Origin: Akebia trifoliata
Lineage: Eukaryota; Streptophyta; Magnoliopsida; Ranunculales; Lardizabalaceae
Reading direction: 5' to 3'
Assembly: GCA_017979445.1 (NCBI GenBank)
Contig: CM030706.1
Location: 5,435,595-5,499,594 of the forward strand
Length of the DNA stretch: 64,000 nt
In this document: one piece after another, positions 11,899 to 24,034 of the stretch
Layout of the letters: every line of letters begins with the position of its first letter
How positions within the stretch are numbered: the stretch's first letter is position 1
Notes under the pieces: generated by a model
The model's input: only the letters and a program-made list of their open reading frames with translations
Told to the model about the DNA's origin: nothing
Databases searched by the model: none
Made by a program: the position numbers and the translations under genes

Positions 11899-12609
11899 GG
11901 AAAAATTACTTAAAAGGACCTTAGTAGAGGAACTTTTTTATAGATAGTCCTTAAGTTTTGGGCAATCTCTTAATAGTCCATTTAGTAAACTTTTATTTTC
12001 TTAACAGTTCATGGACCTCATCTCCCATGGTTTTCACAATTAAATGCTTTAACCATTTGAACTTATAATTTTCATCATAAAAAAAATGGATGTTTGGCAT
12101 CTCAATCGAGTTTTAGAGACTTGATTCCGTTGGTAAGGGTTTAAGAAGGAAGAAAAAATCATTTTCAAGGATTTTTTTTATTAATTATTGAATGAAAATC
12201 TATTAAATTGTTTGTTTGGTTTAAAATCATCTAAACAAATCCTTATCCCAAGTTTTTAGTTGATCTTTCCATGTATTTTCGTCGAAAAAACTCAAAAATC
12301 GAAAATGGATGGGTTTTACCAATATCAGTTCACCATTTTATTTATTGTCGAGTTCAACCATAAATAAAAGTGGTAAACTTGACAATAAATAGTGGTGAGT
12401 TCAACAGTAAAATTTATGAACCAGACAATAAATAAAAAGCGATGAGTTCGACAATAAATAAAATGTGGTGAATTCGACAATAAATAAGAAGCGGAGAGTT
12501 CGCCAATAATGAGGGACCATTTACTAAATATCCTATCAAGCTACCTCCCAAAACTTAGGGACTATTGATAAATAAATCCCTCCGTCAGGGGCCTTTGAAC
12601 AATTTTCCC
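11899..12609. mobile_element. Mutator-type non-autonomous element with perfect 9-bp target duplication
   Basis: TTATATTTA occurs directly at both edges (11890-11898 and 12610-12618). The terminal arms are inverted for about 90 bases. The left arm carries TAGTCCTTAAGTTTTGGG and the right arm carries the inverse CCCAAAACTTAGGGACTA. The element is 711 bp with no transposase and an internal minisatellite. Long inverted ends plus a 9-bp duplication are the hallmark of MULE elements. It abuts the start of duplication unit 2. Confidence 0.85.
12345..12515. repeat. Minisatellite inside the MULE element
   Basis: About five imperfect direct copies of a 30-32-bp unit containing GAGTTCGACAATAAATAAA. An inverse version lies just to the left at about 12338-12356. 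Confidence 0.7.
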
Positions 12610-12944
12610 TTATATTTAAGTTTGAGGTGTAGTTATAGATTAATGGTGTGATAATATCACATCCCGTTTTTACATGCACAGCTGCACTTCATTGGTTTTA
12701 GAGGAATCAACTCGGCCGGTTTAAGCGAGTTTCTTTCGGTTCAACCCGGTCGAGGCCAAATTGGGTTCTTCAAAAACCATTGGACCGTTGATATTTGGTC
12801 TGACTGTGTCGTCTTCTTCACCCGCCTTCACTCTCACTCTCACAAAGATATTTAAATTTAAAAAACCGCCTCATCAAGAATTCAAAAACCAAGAAAATAA
12901 AACAAAGAAATACAGAGAAAAATCTCCGCCATTGTTGGTAGCTC

Positions 12945-12952
<8 letters not shown>

Positions 12953-12979
<27 letters not shown>
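12953..12979. repeat. (GA)n microsatellite in the 5' leader
   Basis: About 13 AG dinucleotides lie roughly 130 bases upstream of the chosen start of the intact UCH-related gene. Unit 1 has only a short GA stretch at about 2647-2656. GA-rich leaders are common in plant genes and a regulatory role is only possible. Confidence 0.8.
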
Positions 12980-12983
<4 letters not shown>

Positions 12984-13109
12984 TTGATCGATTGCAATGT
13001 TTTTCCTTCTTCTTTGAATCTCTCTGTTAATCTTGCTAATACGTCTGCATTTGTGGATCAAATTGAGTCAAAATCAATGGTTTTGCATTTGCACTCAATT
13101 TAACCATCA

Positions 13110-16100
13110 ATGGGGCCTAAGGAGAGAGGTTCTGCTTCTAGGGCTTCTGCCTCCATCGAAGATGAGCGGAAGGAAAATCTCACTCAATTTGGTAATTTCG
13201 ATCAATCTGAAACTCCGATCGAATTCGATTGCGAGAAAACCCTAACCTCTATTGGACAGGAAAACAAGACCTCCGCTGATATCCATCACTTGGAAGGTTT
13301 AGTTTCTGTTGAAAAAGCAACCCTAATTGACGATCGTAATGAGAAAGAAATACATTTGGAGGATGCAATCAAAGCTGCAAGCAATTGCGTCAATTATATT
13401 CATTCCTTCGCTATTGAACGCTACTTCGCTTCAAATGATTGTAAAGGGTATGAAGTGGTTATTCAAGAATGTCATCGGGCATTATTGATTCAAGATTCCA
13501 TACCAGAGGGTAATGTAGCACATAATATGAAGCTGGCTCTTCATTCAATTATTCAAAGATCCAACATTGCTTTGATATCGATTTGGATGAAAAAGATTCC
13601 AACTAACACTGCTGGGGAGAAGGTTGGGTCATTTCCCACGAAACAGATATCGAAGGACTCAATTGAGGTTGAGCATAATAAGAGCAAGAAATCGCATAAG
13701 AGAATGGAAGACCCAATTGAGATTGAGTTGCGTAATAAGAGCAAGAAATCGAATAAGACAGAGGAAGAGCGTAGGAAGGAGATTGAGGTTCGTGTCACTG
13801 CTGCAAGAATCTTGCAACAGCAGCAGAACTCTACTTCGCCCCAATCGAAGAATGACAAGGAGGAGAATTACCGAGTGAGAGAAAAGATTGACCCCTCAGT
13901 GGTGGTGAAGAGGAATCGGATTCTATCATATTGGAACACTTTGAGTCCCGATAAGAAGCAAAGTTTGTTCAAAGTGAATGTTTACGATCTCGATACCTAT
14001 TTGAATGATGAATTGAAGAGCGAAGTTCTGTCAAATGCTTTACATGTTGGCAAGACCAATGAGAATTGGCAATTCTGGGGTTGCCCAATCTGCGATTTGA
14101 TATTGACCGATTATGATTCATTTAAAAAACATGTTCAAACGGAGTACGTGAAAGTTCCATCGCTATCTGTCTCTCCTCTAATAGTTGGAAACATTTGGGT
14201 TAATATGATTCTCAATGCGCCATGGCATCCAGTAGATATTTTTAGTGCATTAAGAATGTTTGAAGGATCAAAAGTTACATCAGAGTCTTCTCCTGATAAG
14301 GGGAAGGTATTTTATAATCTTGGACGTGAGTGGCCACTTTCTATTGATTCTGAGCGTGTGGAGCTCCTTGAAAAAGTTCAAATTATGCTTAAATTGCTTC
14401 TGAAACATAAATATCTTACTGTGAATCATATTACTATGGTAATAGGATTCACAATGCACAATATACAACGTATCCCACACCTTGGTTCACGGCTTCTTCA
14501 CATTGGCTTGGAACAAACACTTTTCAGCTTATCCTTCTTGTCACCTTCACAGCTTAAAAAAATCCTCAAATTCTTGGAAGAGCTGTCTGACCCTTTTGGG
14601 TTAGGAAGAGAGAAGGATAGCACCATAGATGATGAAACACATAGTGTCACTCAGGAATCTGGAATCAAAGAGAGGATCATTATTTCTGGCGATTTTTTAC
14701 ATCTCTTTTTGGATGATAGTGCTGATAGCGATCCACTCTTAACCTGGATATTAGAAGGTCCTTCGTGTGGGGAGCTACTGGCTTCATGGACAAGTCTGGC
14801 GGAAGATAAAATACGTTGCGGAAGGGAAATTCTGCAAAAAATTAATGAGGAAAATTCCCTCTTACAGAGTTTTTGTGAGAAGATACGTGAGCAACAGAAC
14901 CATGTAGTAGCTTTGGAGACAGTCAAGAGACTCTGTCTTGGAGAGCGTAAAGAAATGGAACAAGCCACCAAATTCATTTCTCAAAGTTACGAGGTAGTCC
15001 TCCACAAGTGGAAAGAAGAGAGGGGGTCTGATAGCGGTACGCTTGAGTTGGAAGCTATGTCAAATGTTCTCAATGAAGCAAAAGGTCTGAAAGTCTCACA
15101 ATTTGGATACAATGAATCTTTGACTGGCAAAGATGAGGATTGGAGAATGCAGGACTTACTGTATCAATCAGAGACTTGCGTAGAAACAGCATTTCTGAGA
15201 CACAAGGAACGGTTCTCTGTAGAGGTGGGTCTGTTGGTAGTTTTATCTACAAGACTAAAACCATGACTTGTGGTCTATGCTGTTTATTTTAATGAAATTG
15301 TATTTCATTCTTGTAGTTCGGCAAAATTGATGCAAAGATCGTTCACACTGGCATTTCTATCCTGGCATTGGAGTCAAAGCTTGGGTCTTTTTCTACCTAT
15401 GATCACCGGGCAATTTTGTTGCCTTTTCTGAAGTTATTCTTGCAGGTAAATAATGGTATTTTTACCCGATTTATGAACCACATCCTAGTTATCAGCCAAC
15501 TCATATATGTAACAGGACATAGTTTGCTCGATCACCCATTTCTTTGGATTCTGCAAGCACTATCACCCATTTCTTTGGATTCTACATGCACCCAAATGCA
15601 TAATTGCAGATAGCACACTAAGCAATGTGACTCAGTACGGGCATTCCCCACTGTCATGCATGCAAACTATGTCCTGTAATCAAATATATACGTGATGATT
15701 GTTCTTTAATTTTTGAGTCTTTTAGTTAGGAATTTTTGGATTTTGGATCTTCAGTAGTAGCTCATAATTGTTCTGAAAATATGTTTTGATCGTGAAGTTT
15801 TGATCAAATCTGTGATTCTCAAGGGAAAAACAGAGTCTGGTTTGAATTCTATGGTAGTTGTTCTCTTAGTTTTCGATTAACGACAATGATTCGAATCTGA
15901 AATATTTTGCAGTGAACCTTCAATTAAAATTGAAATTCTCATTGTTGAAAAAAAATCGCAGTTTTTTTCATATTATTTGTGCTCTTAGATTTCAATGAAA
16001 TTATAAACAGCATTGATTTGACTTCAATTGTATTTCAAAGTGCGGTCAGATTGGCACTTTTTATATTGTCAGCAATGTTATACCCGATTTTTGTTCATTT

Positions 16101-19100
16101 GTTTTATAGTTTCACCTGTTTGGACATAAATTTCCATCTTCTTGGTGTTAACACTCTTTTCCAGTCACACTTAGAGGAACTCGCGGATAAATATGCCACA
16201 GAGAAATCCGAGGTTGCAAAAAAGGCATTATTAGCTGAACTTGCGCTTGATGAAAAAAAGAGTATCAATAAAGGAGGTGATCGTTTGAAACAGAAACATA
16301 AGTCAAAGAATAAGAAAAAGAACAAGGCCAACCAAAAAGTTAAGGATTTAAAGGTTGTAATTGTTTCTGTCTGGTTGGGTTCTTTTATTAGGTGCATAGT
16401 TATTTTAATATACAACTTCGTTCACGTTGAGGCTAATGCTTTCCTGAATTTTGCAGGCTACTGGTGGTAATGAGGAAATTGCAGAACAGACGTACGTTTC
16501 TTCTTAGGGGTGCAACTTGGTCCGGTTCAAACCGAGAACCAAACATAATCAATAGACCAAGAACTGAACCTTATATAATAAATAAATAAATAAATAATAT
16601 ATTCATTTATTATGAATTTTTAGGAGTTAGGACATAGATTAATGACTTCTTTATGGATAAACTAATGAATGTTTTTTAGGAATAGATTAATGATTTATTA
16701 TATGAAATTCTATGTTTATATTTATTTATTTTCTTAAAAATCTGTCGTTCCAACTAAGTTCATAGGATATTGGGAACCCATAGAACCAAACCGACCTTAG
16801 TTTGGTTTGGGTTGGTTCAGTTCTATTGGCATTTTGATTCGGTTCTGGTTCTTATCTAGTGGAACCAACCTATGGTGGGTTTGGTTCTGGTTTAGCCACA
16901 AATCAAACCGAGTTTCAGCCCTACTTTCTTGTTAGGCACACATATGATCCTTCCTTTTTCTTCTTCACTACTATTGCTTTTCTTTATTTATTATGTGCTT
17001 ATGTGCATACTGCAGTCACTTTCCTGTTGTATCGGATGACTTGAAACAGAAGGAAGAGGAATTTAGACATCAACTTGAGACTGAAACAGATGCAAAAATG
17101 GTTGAAGAAACTCTGGAGTATCAAATGAGAATAAAAAATGAGGCCAAACAGAAGTTCCAAGCAGAACTACATGAGAAGGCTAGTGGAGGCACTGTAGAGA
17201 ACGTGGTACCAGAATTGTCTGGTGTTGACTCAAAGCTCGATTCTAGTGATTCGAATGTTCATGAGCAATTGAGACATGATGCTAATAGCCAGAAAATTAA
17301 GCTGGATCAGTCTAGAACTTATTCTGGAGGGCCCGGCATGGTTCTGAGTTCAGAAGTTAAGAACCCCTCAATTAGCTGTCATGAGAAGCCTAACGAGCCT
17401 TACAAGGATCCATCGCTGGGGAAGACTGATTTGCCAAAAGATTTATTAGATGTGCCTATACAAAGTGCAGAGGGAACTGCATTGCCCAGCCAATCCTCTA
17501 CCAATTCTGGAGGACAAGGTTAATAGCTCTTTAATAACACTACGTATTTGTTGGTCAAAGTATTCTATCTGTTGGAAATTGTTCTTTAAATCATATTCGT
17601 CTCATGCAGGCCTTCTTAACCGAGGAACTTTGGAAGTTTTGTCTACTGATCAATGCCGATGGAAACGAAGGCGAGGCAAAGGAAAAAACAGCTCTACCAA
17701 ATCACTTGAAGAAAAATTTCAAGCACCAAATGAAATTGTAATCAACAGCACGACTGGAAAGAATGTGATTGGGACAGGGCTGAAAAATGAAGTTGGTGAA
17801 AACAATTGCTTTTTGAATGTAATCATACAGGTTGGAAAATCCATAATTTCTAGGAGTTAACAAGTTTCCACTCTACTTCACTTCTACTCTTTTCTGTAGA
17901 CTCAGACTTTTTCTTGTAAAATGCAGTCCTTATGGAATTTAAAGCGGTTTCGAATTGAATTCTGGGGAAGGTCAATATCATGCCATAACACTGTTGGAAA
18001 TCCTTGTGTTATCTGTGCGTTATATGATATTTTTGATGCACTTAGTGAATCAGAAACAGAAACTCAAAGTGAAGCAGTTGATCCTACTTGTCTGAGAGTT
18101 GCTCTAAGCAAATTTTATCCTAATAGTAATTTCTTCCAAGAGGTAAATTCACACAAATGTGGTGGTAAATTCTCACAAATAAAAAATTTAAACATGGTTA
18201 TCTCCACGCAATGTGTTCGCTTCTATTTGAATATATCTAATAGTTGTAGTACCAATTGACAGGCACAGATGAATGATGCTTCTGAAGTATTGGCAGCAAT
18301 CTTTGACTGCCTCCATAATTCATTTGCTTCAGGATCACGTAAACCCGATGCTGAATTTGAAGAAACCAATTGCATAAGTTCTTGGGATTGTTCAAGCAAT
18401 GATTGTATAGCATATACTGTCTTTGGAATGAACATCTTTGAGCGAATGAAGTGCAATAGCTGTGGTCTGGAATCCAGATGTCAGAAGTACACTTCATTTT
18501 TTCACAATGTCAATGCTATTGCTCTCCGAACAATGAAGGCATGTCTCATATAAGAAATTATATTTTCTTAATAATGGAATAACTAATCATTTCTTTGGAG
18601 AGAAGAGAAGAGAATTCTTAAATTTGTAGAGTTAGTGAGATTGTGTGTTTGTGGACTTAGTTGTAAGTTTTTGTAAAGTTACAGCACACTCAATTTTTTT
18701 TTTTGGTCTCAGATTACGTCTGCAGATAGCTCTTTCAATGAGCTTTTGAATCTTGTAGCGATTGATAGTCAATTAGCTTGTGATCCAGAGGCTGGCGGCT
18801 GTGGAGAACTCAATTATGTCCATCCTATTCTGTCAAAACCTCCACAAGTGTTCACAATAGGTAAATTGTCAATTTGTTGAGAAATGAGTTATTCTTCTAT
18901 CACTCATAATGATTCTTTGTCCTTATCTTGCAGTCCTGGGTTGGCAGAGTACCCATGAAAGTGAAAACAACTTATCTGCAACATTGGCAATCCTAACCAC
19001 TGAGTTAGACATTGGTGTTGTGTATCGTGGTCTAGATCCCGGAAATAAACGTTGCCTGGTTTCGGTGGTATGCTAGGATAACCCCCTCATCTTTTGATTC

Positions 19101-19875
19101 AAATATTATCTTAAAGTTGCTTTTGTGGTTGAGATTAACAAACAGTTATTCATGTTCTATCACTTGTTTCCTTGATAGTCTTTATTGATTAACTTCCCCT
19201 TGAAGGCCTGAAATAAGCATTTCAGCTCAAACAACTCAGTACTAAACTAATCACAATATTGAATTATGTGGTTGAACAATTACATTTATGTGTTTGTATG
19301 TATTTATGTATATAAAGAATTGGGTCAATTATAATAAGAAGTTTAAAAGAGAAAAGTTGTGGATGAATCACCCAATTGAGTTATGGAGAAGAGACAGGGT
19401 TGATTTCTTCCTGATTGACATGATCACAATGATTGAGCAATGTAGACCCCCCGCCCCCCATACCAATTACTTGTCAATTCATTCTTCTCAGGCTGGGTCC
19501 AATATACCATTTTTTTTTGTTTTTTCGACATGTATTGAAGTTTGATTAATCTTGTGTGACTTGTTAAATAGTGAGCTTCTTATCAATCATTTGGATATTG
19601 TTGTCTTGTAATTCGTAGGTTTGCTATTATGGATGTCACTATGTATGCTTTGTTCATAATCGTGGGCATGGAAGATGGTTCCTTTATAACGACCGAACTG
19701 TCAAGGTCAATTTTTTTTTTTTTAATCATGTTTACTTCTATTAGTTCTTCCTTTGCCTGGTTTTTCTTATCCAATTTGATTCATCCAGGTAACCGGTAGT
19801 TGGACCGATGTTCTCACCACATGTAAAAGAGAGCGTTTACAACCTCAGATTCTTTTCTTTGAAGCTGTAGATTAA
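13110..19875 (+). CDS. Ubiquitin carboxyl-terminal hydrolase-related protein (DUF627-DUF629-UCH)
   Basis: Twelve exons: 13110-15224, 15317-15445, 16165-16353, 16457-16491, 17016-17518, 17610-17830, 17927-18142, 18263-18538, 18713-18860, 18934-19067, 19619-19705, 19789-19875. Together they give 1379 residues with every junction in phase. Order: N-terminal DUF627-like region (shortened relative to copy 1), a Lys-rich linker with an internal duplication near residues 181-212, a C2H2-like finger lacking its last His (C325, C328, H341, Y346), DUF629, a Lys-rich stretch, and a C-terminal USP fold. The USP part has a Cys box (GLKNEVGENNCFLN, C1057), a C-x2-C finger (CNSCGLES) and a His box (GCHY, H1329, with N1346/D1347). 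The family resembles deubiquitinases. Activity is plausible but the Cys box is not the classic form. Intron 8 uses a GC donor. Intron 4 contains a MITE. Confidence 0.88.
16505..16923. mobile_element. MITE in intron 4 of the UCH-related gene
   Basis: The left end is TAGGGGTGCAACTTGGT. The reverse complement of the right end is TAGGGCTGAAACTCGGT. The interior is rich in GGTTC/GAACC motifs. The flanks share TTTCTT imperfectly. The same family occurs at 58994-59464. It starts only 13 bases after the exon 4 donor, which it does not damage. Confidence 0.7.
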
Positions 19876-20451
19876 CTTTTACTTGGAGATTCTCTCATAA
19901 TCCGGTTGTTAATGGTGCTTGGCATTCATTCTGTCCATGATGATGCATCCTCTGTGATAGCTGTCAAAAAGTTTTGTAGTTAATGTAAGTGATTCCTGTG
20001 GGAGCAAACTGGCTCTCTGGAAGGAAGACCGATGTACAATATAAGGGTTTTTTTGTTTCAACTGAGGAAAATAGACAACAAAAGAATTCAAGATTAGGTA
20101 TCGGTATTGAAGGGAAGAGCAGTAACCGCAAGATTTACTCAGCATAAATTCACAAACAGAACTTATCTTGCTGATTTCTCAACACATTTGACACATTGTC
20201 AATAGCATACATTATAGTCCCATACAAAGAAGACCAGTTTCATTGTATCCAAATGGTCTCATAATAGTTTTCATTTGCAGGGTTAAAAGAGTTTCTGTAC
20301 ATAAAAAACATTAAGAGGCCCCCTGGGTCTCGCCATATATGTGGCTTACAAATGTATGTATCAATATAATGTCGAAGACGAAAAATTTATTGTCTATTGC
20401 TCTTCTTTCAGTCGCTGAATTACTAGTTTCAATGCTTTCTGCATGAAAAAT

Positions 20452-20819
20452 TGTTGGGCTATGTCTTCCATTCTTGATATATTGTCATGAATTCAACCCG
20501 GATTTTTTTTTGATCCGCTAACGACCCATATGACCCAGGCCCGAGGACCTAATTGGTTTGGATTTGGATCTGACCCGTTTACCCTCTTTGTAACCCTAAG
20601 TACATAAAGGGTAAGAGATGAAACCCTAAGAGAGTTAGAGAGAGATACGAAAGGCAGAGAAATTGTAACCTTGTTCTTCTTTGGTTATCATAGTGAAATC
20701 GCCGTTTTTGCTAGTGGACGTAGGTTGATGGTTTGACCAAACCACGTATATCTTGTGTCTTGTGAGATTATTTATGTTCTTGTTGATTTCTGCTTTAGAT
20801 CTGAGGGTTTTTTCTAACA
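20452..20819 (+). mobile_element. Solo LTR in the 3' flank of the UCH-related gene
   Basis: A 368-bp insertion begins TGTTGGGCTATG and ends TTTTCTAACA. It is flanked by AAAAT and ATAAT, a 5-bp duplication with one mismatch. The paralogous position in unit 1 (about 9455-9485) lacks it. TG..CA ends, 5-bp duplication and size suit a solo LTR, with orientation taken from TG..CA and a TACATAAAGGG-type TATA region. The family was not assigned. Confidence 0.75.
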
Positions 20820-21283
20820 ATAATACTCAAAATTTTGGATGATATTTAAGTAATCATCTTAATTCCAACATTTTGTTTTGATTTAGCACAATGTTTGGTA
20901 AAAGCAGCTCTTTTTTTTCTCCCAGATTTTCGGAGTTTAAACTTGTTCCTGCTTTGTAATACAACAACTCCTGACCATTATTATCGAATCAAAACATAGT
21001 GATTTATTCACTATCTTCCATTTCTTAAGAATTTCTCTGACCTCCCAAGAATAACTAAATGGATTCCATAAGGTTATTTTGTGATTTCTTTTGATGATTT
21101 CCCAAGGATGGTCTTCGAGACCCTTACTAGGAAAAAAAGCTTTGGAGTGGCGAGCCAATTTCAAACGAGTCGAGATCTAGTATGGTGTCCACGAGGAATG
21201 CACACATTTGGCTACATGCATGGTTTAGTTAGGAGCCCTAAGTGTCTAAAATTCCAACTAAAGTGTGCCATGTAGACACTGTA

Positions 21284-21661
21284 ATTTCAAAATTTTGGAA
21301 GAACCCTCCTCTTTTCATGGTGTGTGGCACTTCCATGTTCTCATAAATATTTGAGATACTCTCTCTTTCAAATTGGTAGCGTGCTTCTTGACCACAGTCT
21401 TCTCTTATGGACTAATAGAAGACAATTTAAAAACTCTAGAATTTTTCTTCAAATTAGTCAACTTCATGATGATGAGGGTGATGGTGACGACAATGACAAT
21501 GATAATAACGATGGTGATTGCCAATATAACGATGATGGCATTGAGATCATTTTTCATTAGTCCATAAGAGAAATCCAAGGTCAAGGAGAGCATATCATCG
21601 GCTTGAAAGCGTAAGGAGCCACACATCATATAAGGAGGAGGGTTCTACCAAAATTTTGAAC
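21284..21661. repeat. Inverted-repeat element with a GAT/GAC-rich core
   Basis: The left arm (about 21284-21420) contains TTTTGGAAGAACCCTCCTC and, later, TTCTCTTATGGACTAATAG. The right arm (about 21553-21661) is its inverse, with ATTAGTCCATAAGAGAA and GGAGGAGGGTTCTACCAAAA. The core (21467-21550) is rich in GATGGTGAC/AATGATAAC triplets. The short acidic frame it encodes is not evidence of a gene. Confidence 0.7.
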
Positions 21662-23627
21662 CATGCATGCAAACCACTTTAGAGTCACGTCCCTCTTACA
21701 AGTATTTGTATGTCTCGAGTATGATTCTTGAGATTTGTATATCTCTATGATAATTAAACAATCATTCTTAAGTATTGATATATGCTTGTATAGTTTTCAT
21801 ATTGTCTTATAAAAAACAAAAAAAGAAGAGAGAGAGGTCTTGAGTTCAAGCTAACCCGACTTAGTTGGTATGCGTTTGGGCGAGATATGGTGCACTGAGA
21901 GGTTTAGTTGTCTCGTCACCTAGACACCCTTCATCAAAGAACGGATTTTGGATAAATTGAAGATGAGATTGAATACCTAGACATTAACAGTTTGAATGGG
22001 TTTGAGTTAGGGACTAAAGACAAGGGTATGTAGGTCATTTTGCATTAATCTCTCAAACAAAACCCAGGTCAAGGATGGCATGTCAAACAGTTTGAAAACA
22101 GCGTGGGTATTTCTAATATTGACGAAAACCTCTATAGTTATGTCTAAATCAACCTTTTATCAAGGATGATCTTCTAATTAAAAAAAACTTTCTACTGGGA
22201 ACAAATGGGTTGAATTTCGACTCCAAACGTGGCGGACAAAAGTCTATTGCACACGTGTTTCAATAAGTTAGAATAGCTTTCACACAACTTCCAACCATTT
22301 CTTGAAGGAAAAAATGTGAAAATTTTCAAATCTGTGCCCCACTGGTGACACATCGCACGTGTTAACCGACCCCCACTAAATTTTGTGGGATCCACAAGAG
22401 TCACACAGGTTGGTCGGTTTATGATCATTCGACATCAACATTATTAGTGAGACTATCTTAAGCTTTAAAGTCTCAGATTTATCGATTTTAACCACTTTGG
22501 ACACCCAACATTGAAAAGGATGAGAAAGAAAATATATATTTTTAACTTTTAAATATATAGATATTAATCCAATCAAATCAAATTGAATTAGTTTTGGATC
22601 ATGGTGGGACCAATTTCACAAATTTTTAACTCACATTATCATTCCATTAAGAAAAACATTGGTTTATATGATGGTTGAAAATTCATTTTTAAATAATTTT
22701 CTCAAGACCATTGCTTCCAAATGATCATATTGTTTGATGCAATCTTTGCGATGAGACTACAATACTCTATATAAAATGTTCCATATGAGTCATGTGACCA
22801 TAGTTACGTGACACGAAACAATCTCCAGGAGTTTACAAATCTCCTTATCGAGAGCAGAGATACATAGGGTCGAGTAGGGGTTATAGGAATTAGGCTTCAT
22901 TGAAATTTGAAAAAAAAAAAAGAGATGAACAGACAAACATATTGCATTTTTATTAAAATAAAATTAAATAAAAAACTTAGAGTTTTGATAATTTCAAGGG
23001 AACCTTACTTTATCAAATTTGTAACCAACCAAACCTTGAATTGAGACCAACGTCATTTTAATAGAATGAATACTTTTAATAACATTAATTATTTAAGTTA
23101 AATACCTATTATATCATCTCTCCTCTCAATATCTATTCTCTCTCAAAATCGAATCAAATCTAAAAATATTTGTTTATCTATTTTTTAAATAAAAACAGGG
23201 AGTGTTAAAATGAAATTTAGAAGGTCATGGTGTTGTATCACCAATTGGCCACGTGAGCTTAGTGATGATTTTGAGAAAAATATTTGATGTTAAGATAAGA
23301 GAGGGTCTAATAAGAGTGTTTAATTTAAAGAATGAGAGTATTATTAGTACTTAATCTTTTAAAAAAAATGTGATTTCTACTCTTACGTTTGTTGCGTGAC
23401 AATCTTGATAAAATGAGGTTCTATCGGAATTGTCAAAACTTCAAGGGAGTTATTTTTAAATAACAATACAACAGTGAGGCTTGTTGGGTAAATCTCTCAA
23501 AAAAGAAAAAACTTATTGAAATTTCATTTTAGACAAGAAATAAGGTTTATAGAGGTATATATTTTAATTTCTATATAGATCAAAATGCATAAATCGATAT
23601 CTGCTAAATTAAATATATATATATATA

Positions 23628-23991
23628 GGGAAATGTTCAGCAACAAACATTTTGGCAAAACATTTTTGAAAATATGGGTTACAGGTTTTGGAATGGGCTG
23701 ATTTTTGGTGAGGATGATCTCTACAGGGAATAGATCATCATCACCAAAAATCAGCCCATTCCAAAACTTCTAACCCATCAAAAATGGTTTACAAAAAATG
23801 GACGGTTCACAATTTTTCAACCTGTTAACATGGGGCTAGAAGTTTTGGAATGGGCTGATTTTTGATGAGGATGATCTCCTCACCGTAGAGATCATCCTCA
23901 CCAAAAATCAGCCCATTCCAAAACCTATAACCCATGTTTTGAAAAATGTTTTGCCAAAATGTTTGTCAAAATGTTTGTTGCTGAAAGGGAC

Positions 23992-23993
<2 letters not shown>
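23628..23993. mobile_element. Four-arm foldback MITE
   Basis: The outer ends are inverted over about 50 bases: GGG..TTCAGCAACAAACATTTTG on the left and its inverse on the right. Inside, TTTTGGAATGGGCTGATTTTT occurs four times in alternating orientation, so each half is itself a palindrome and the halves mirror each other. The element is 366 bp and is flanked by TA repeats on both sides, so a 9-bp ATATATATA duplication is possible but not provable. Confidence 0.85.

Positions 23994-24034
<41 letters not shown>
23994..24034. repeat. (TA)n microsatellite
   Basis: An almost pure TA run with one TT interruption directly follows the foldback element. A shorter TA run lies on its other side at about 23613-23627. 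Confidence 0.85.

Larger units (their letters stand above)
9558..12625. other. Spacer between duplicated units
   Basis: No gene is seen. The spacer contains a hAT-type MITE (9690-10134), a C12 run (10844-10855), a repeat shared with 52690-53110, and a Mutator-type element (11899-12609). The remainder (10135-10640 and 11060-11898) is AT-rich and unassigned. Confidence 0.6.
12626..20916 (+). repeat. Tandem segmental duplication, unit 2
   Basis: Paralogous to 2045-9557. It holds the intact UCH-related gene and, relative to unit 1, extra insertions: a MITE in intron 4 (16505-16923) and a solo LTR in the 3' flank (20452-20819). Confidence 0.85.

Noticed and set aside
12761..13030. 89-residue frame before the intact UCH-related gene
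   Set aside because: It ends in a GA microsatellite translation (Arg-Glu repeats) and is not conserved in unit 1, so it is treated as leader.
21324..21560. Short acidic Asp/Asn-rich frame
   Set aside because: It comes from the GAT/GAC-rich core of an inverted-repeat element, with no start context, splice partners or family match.
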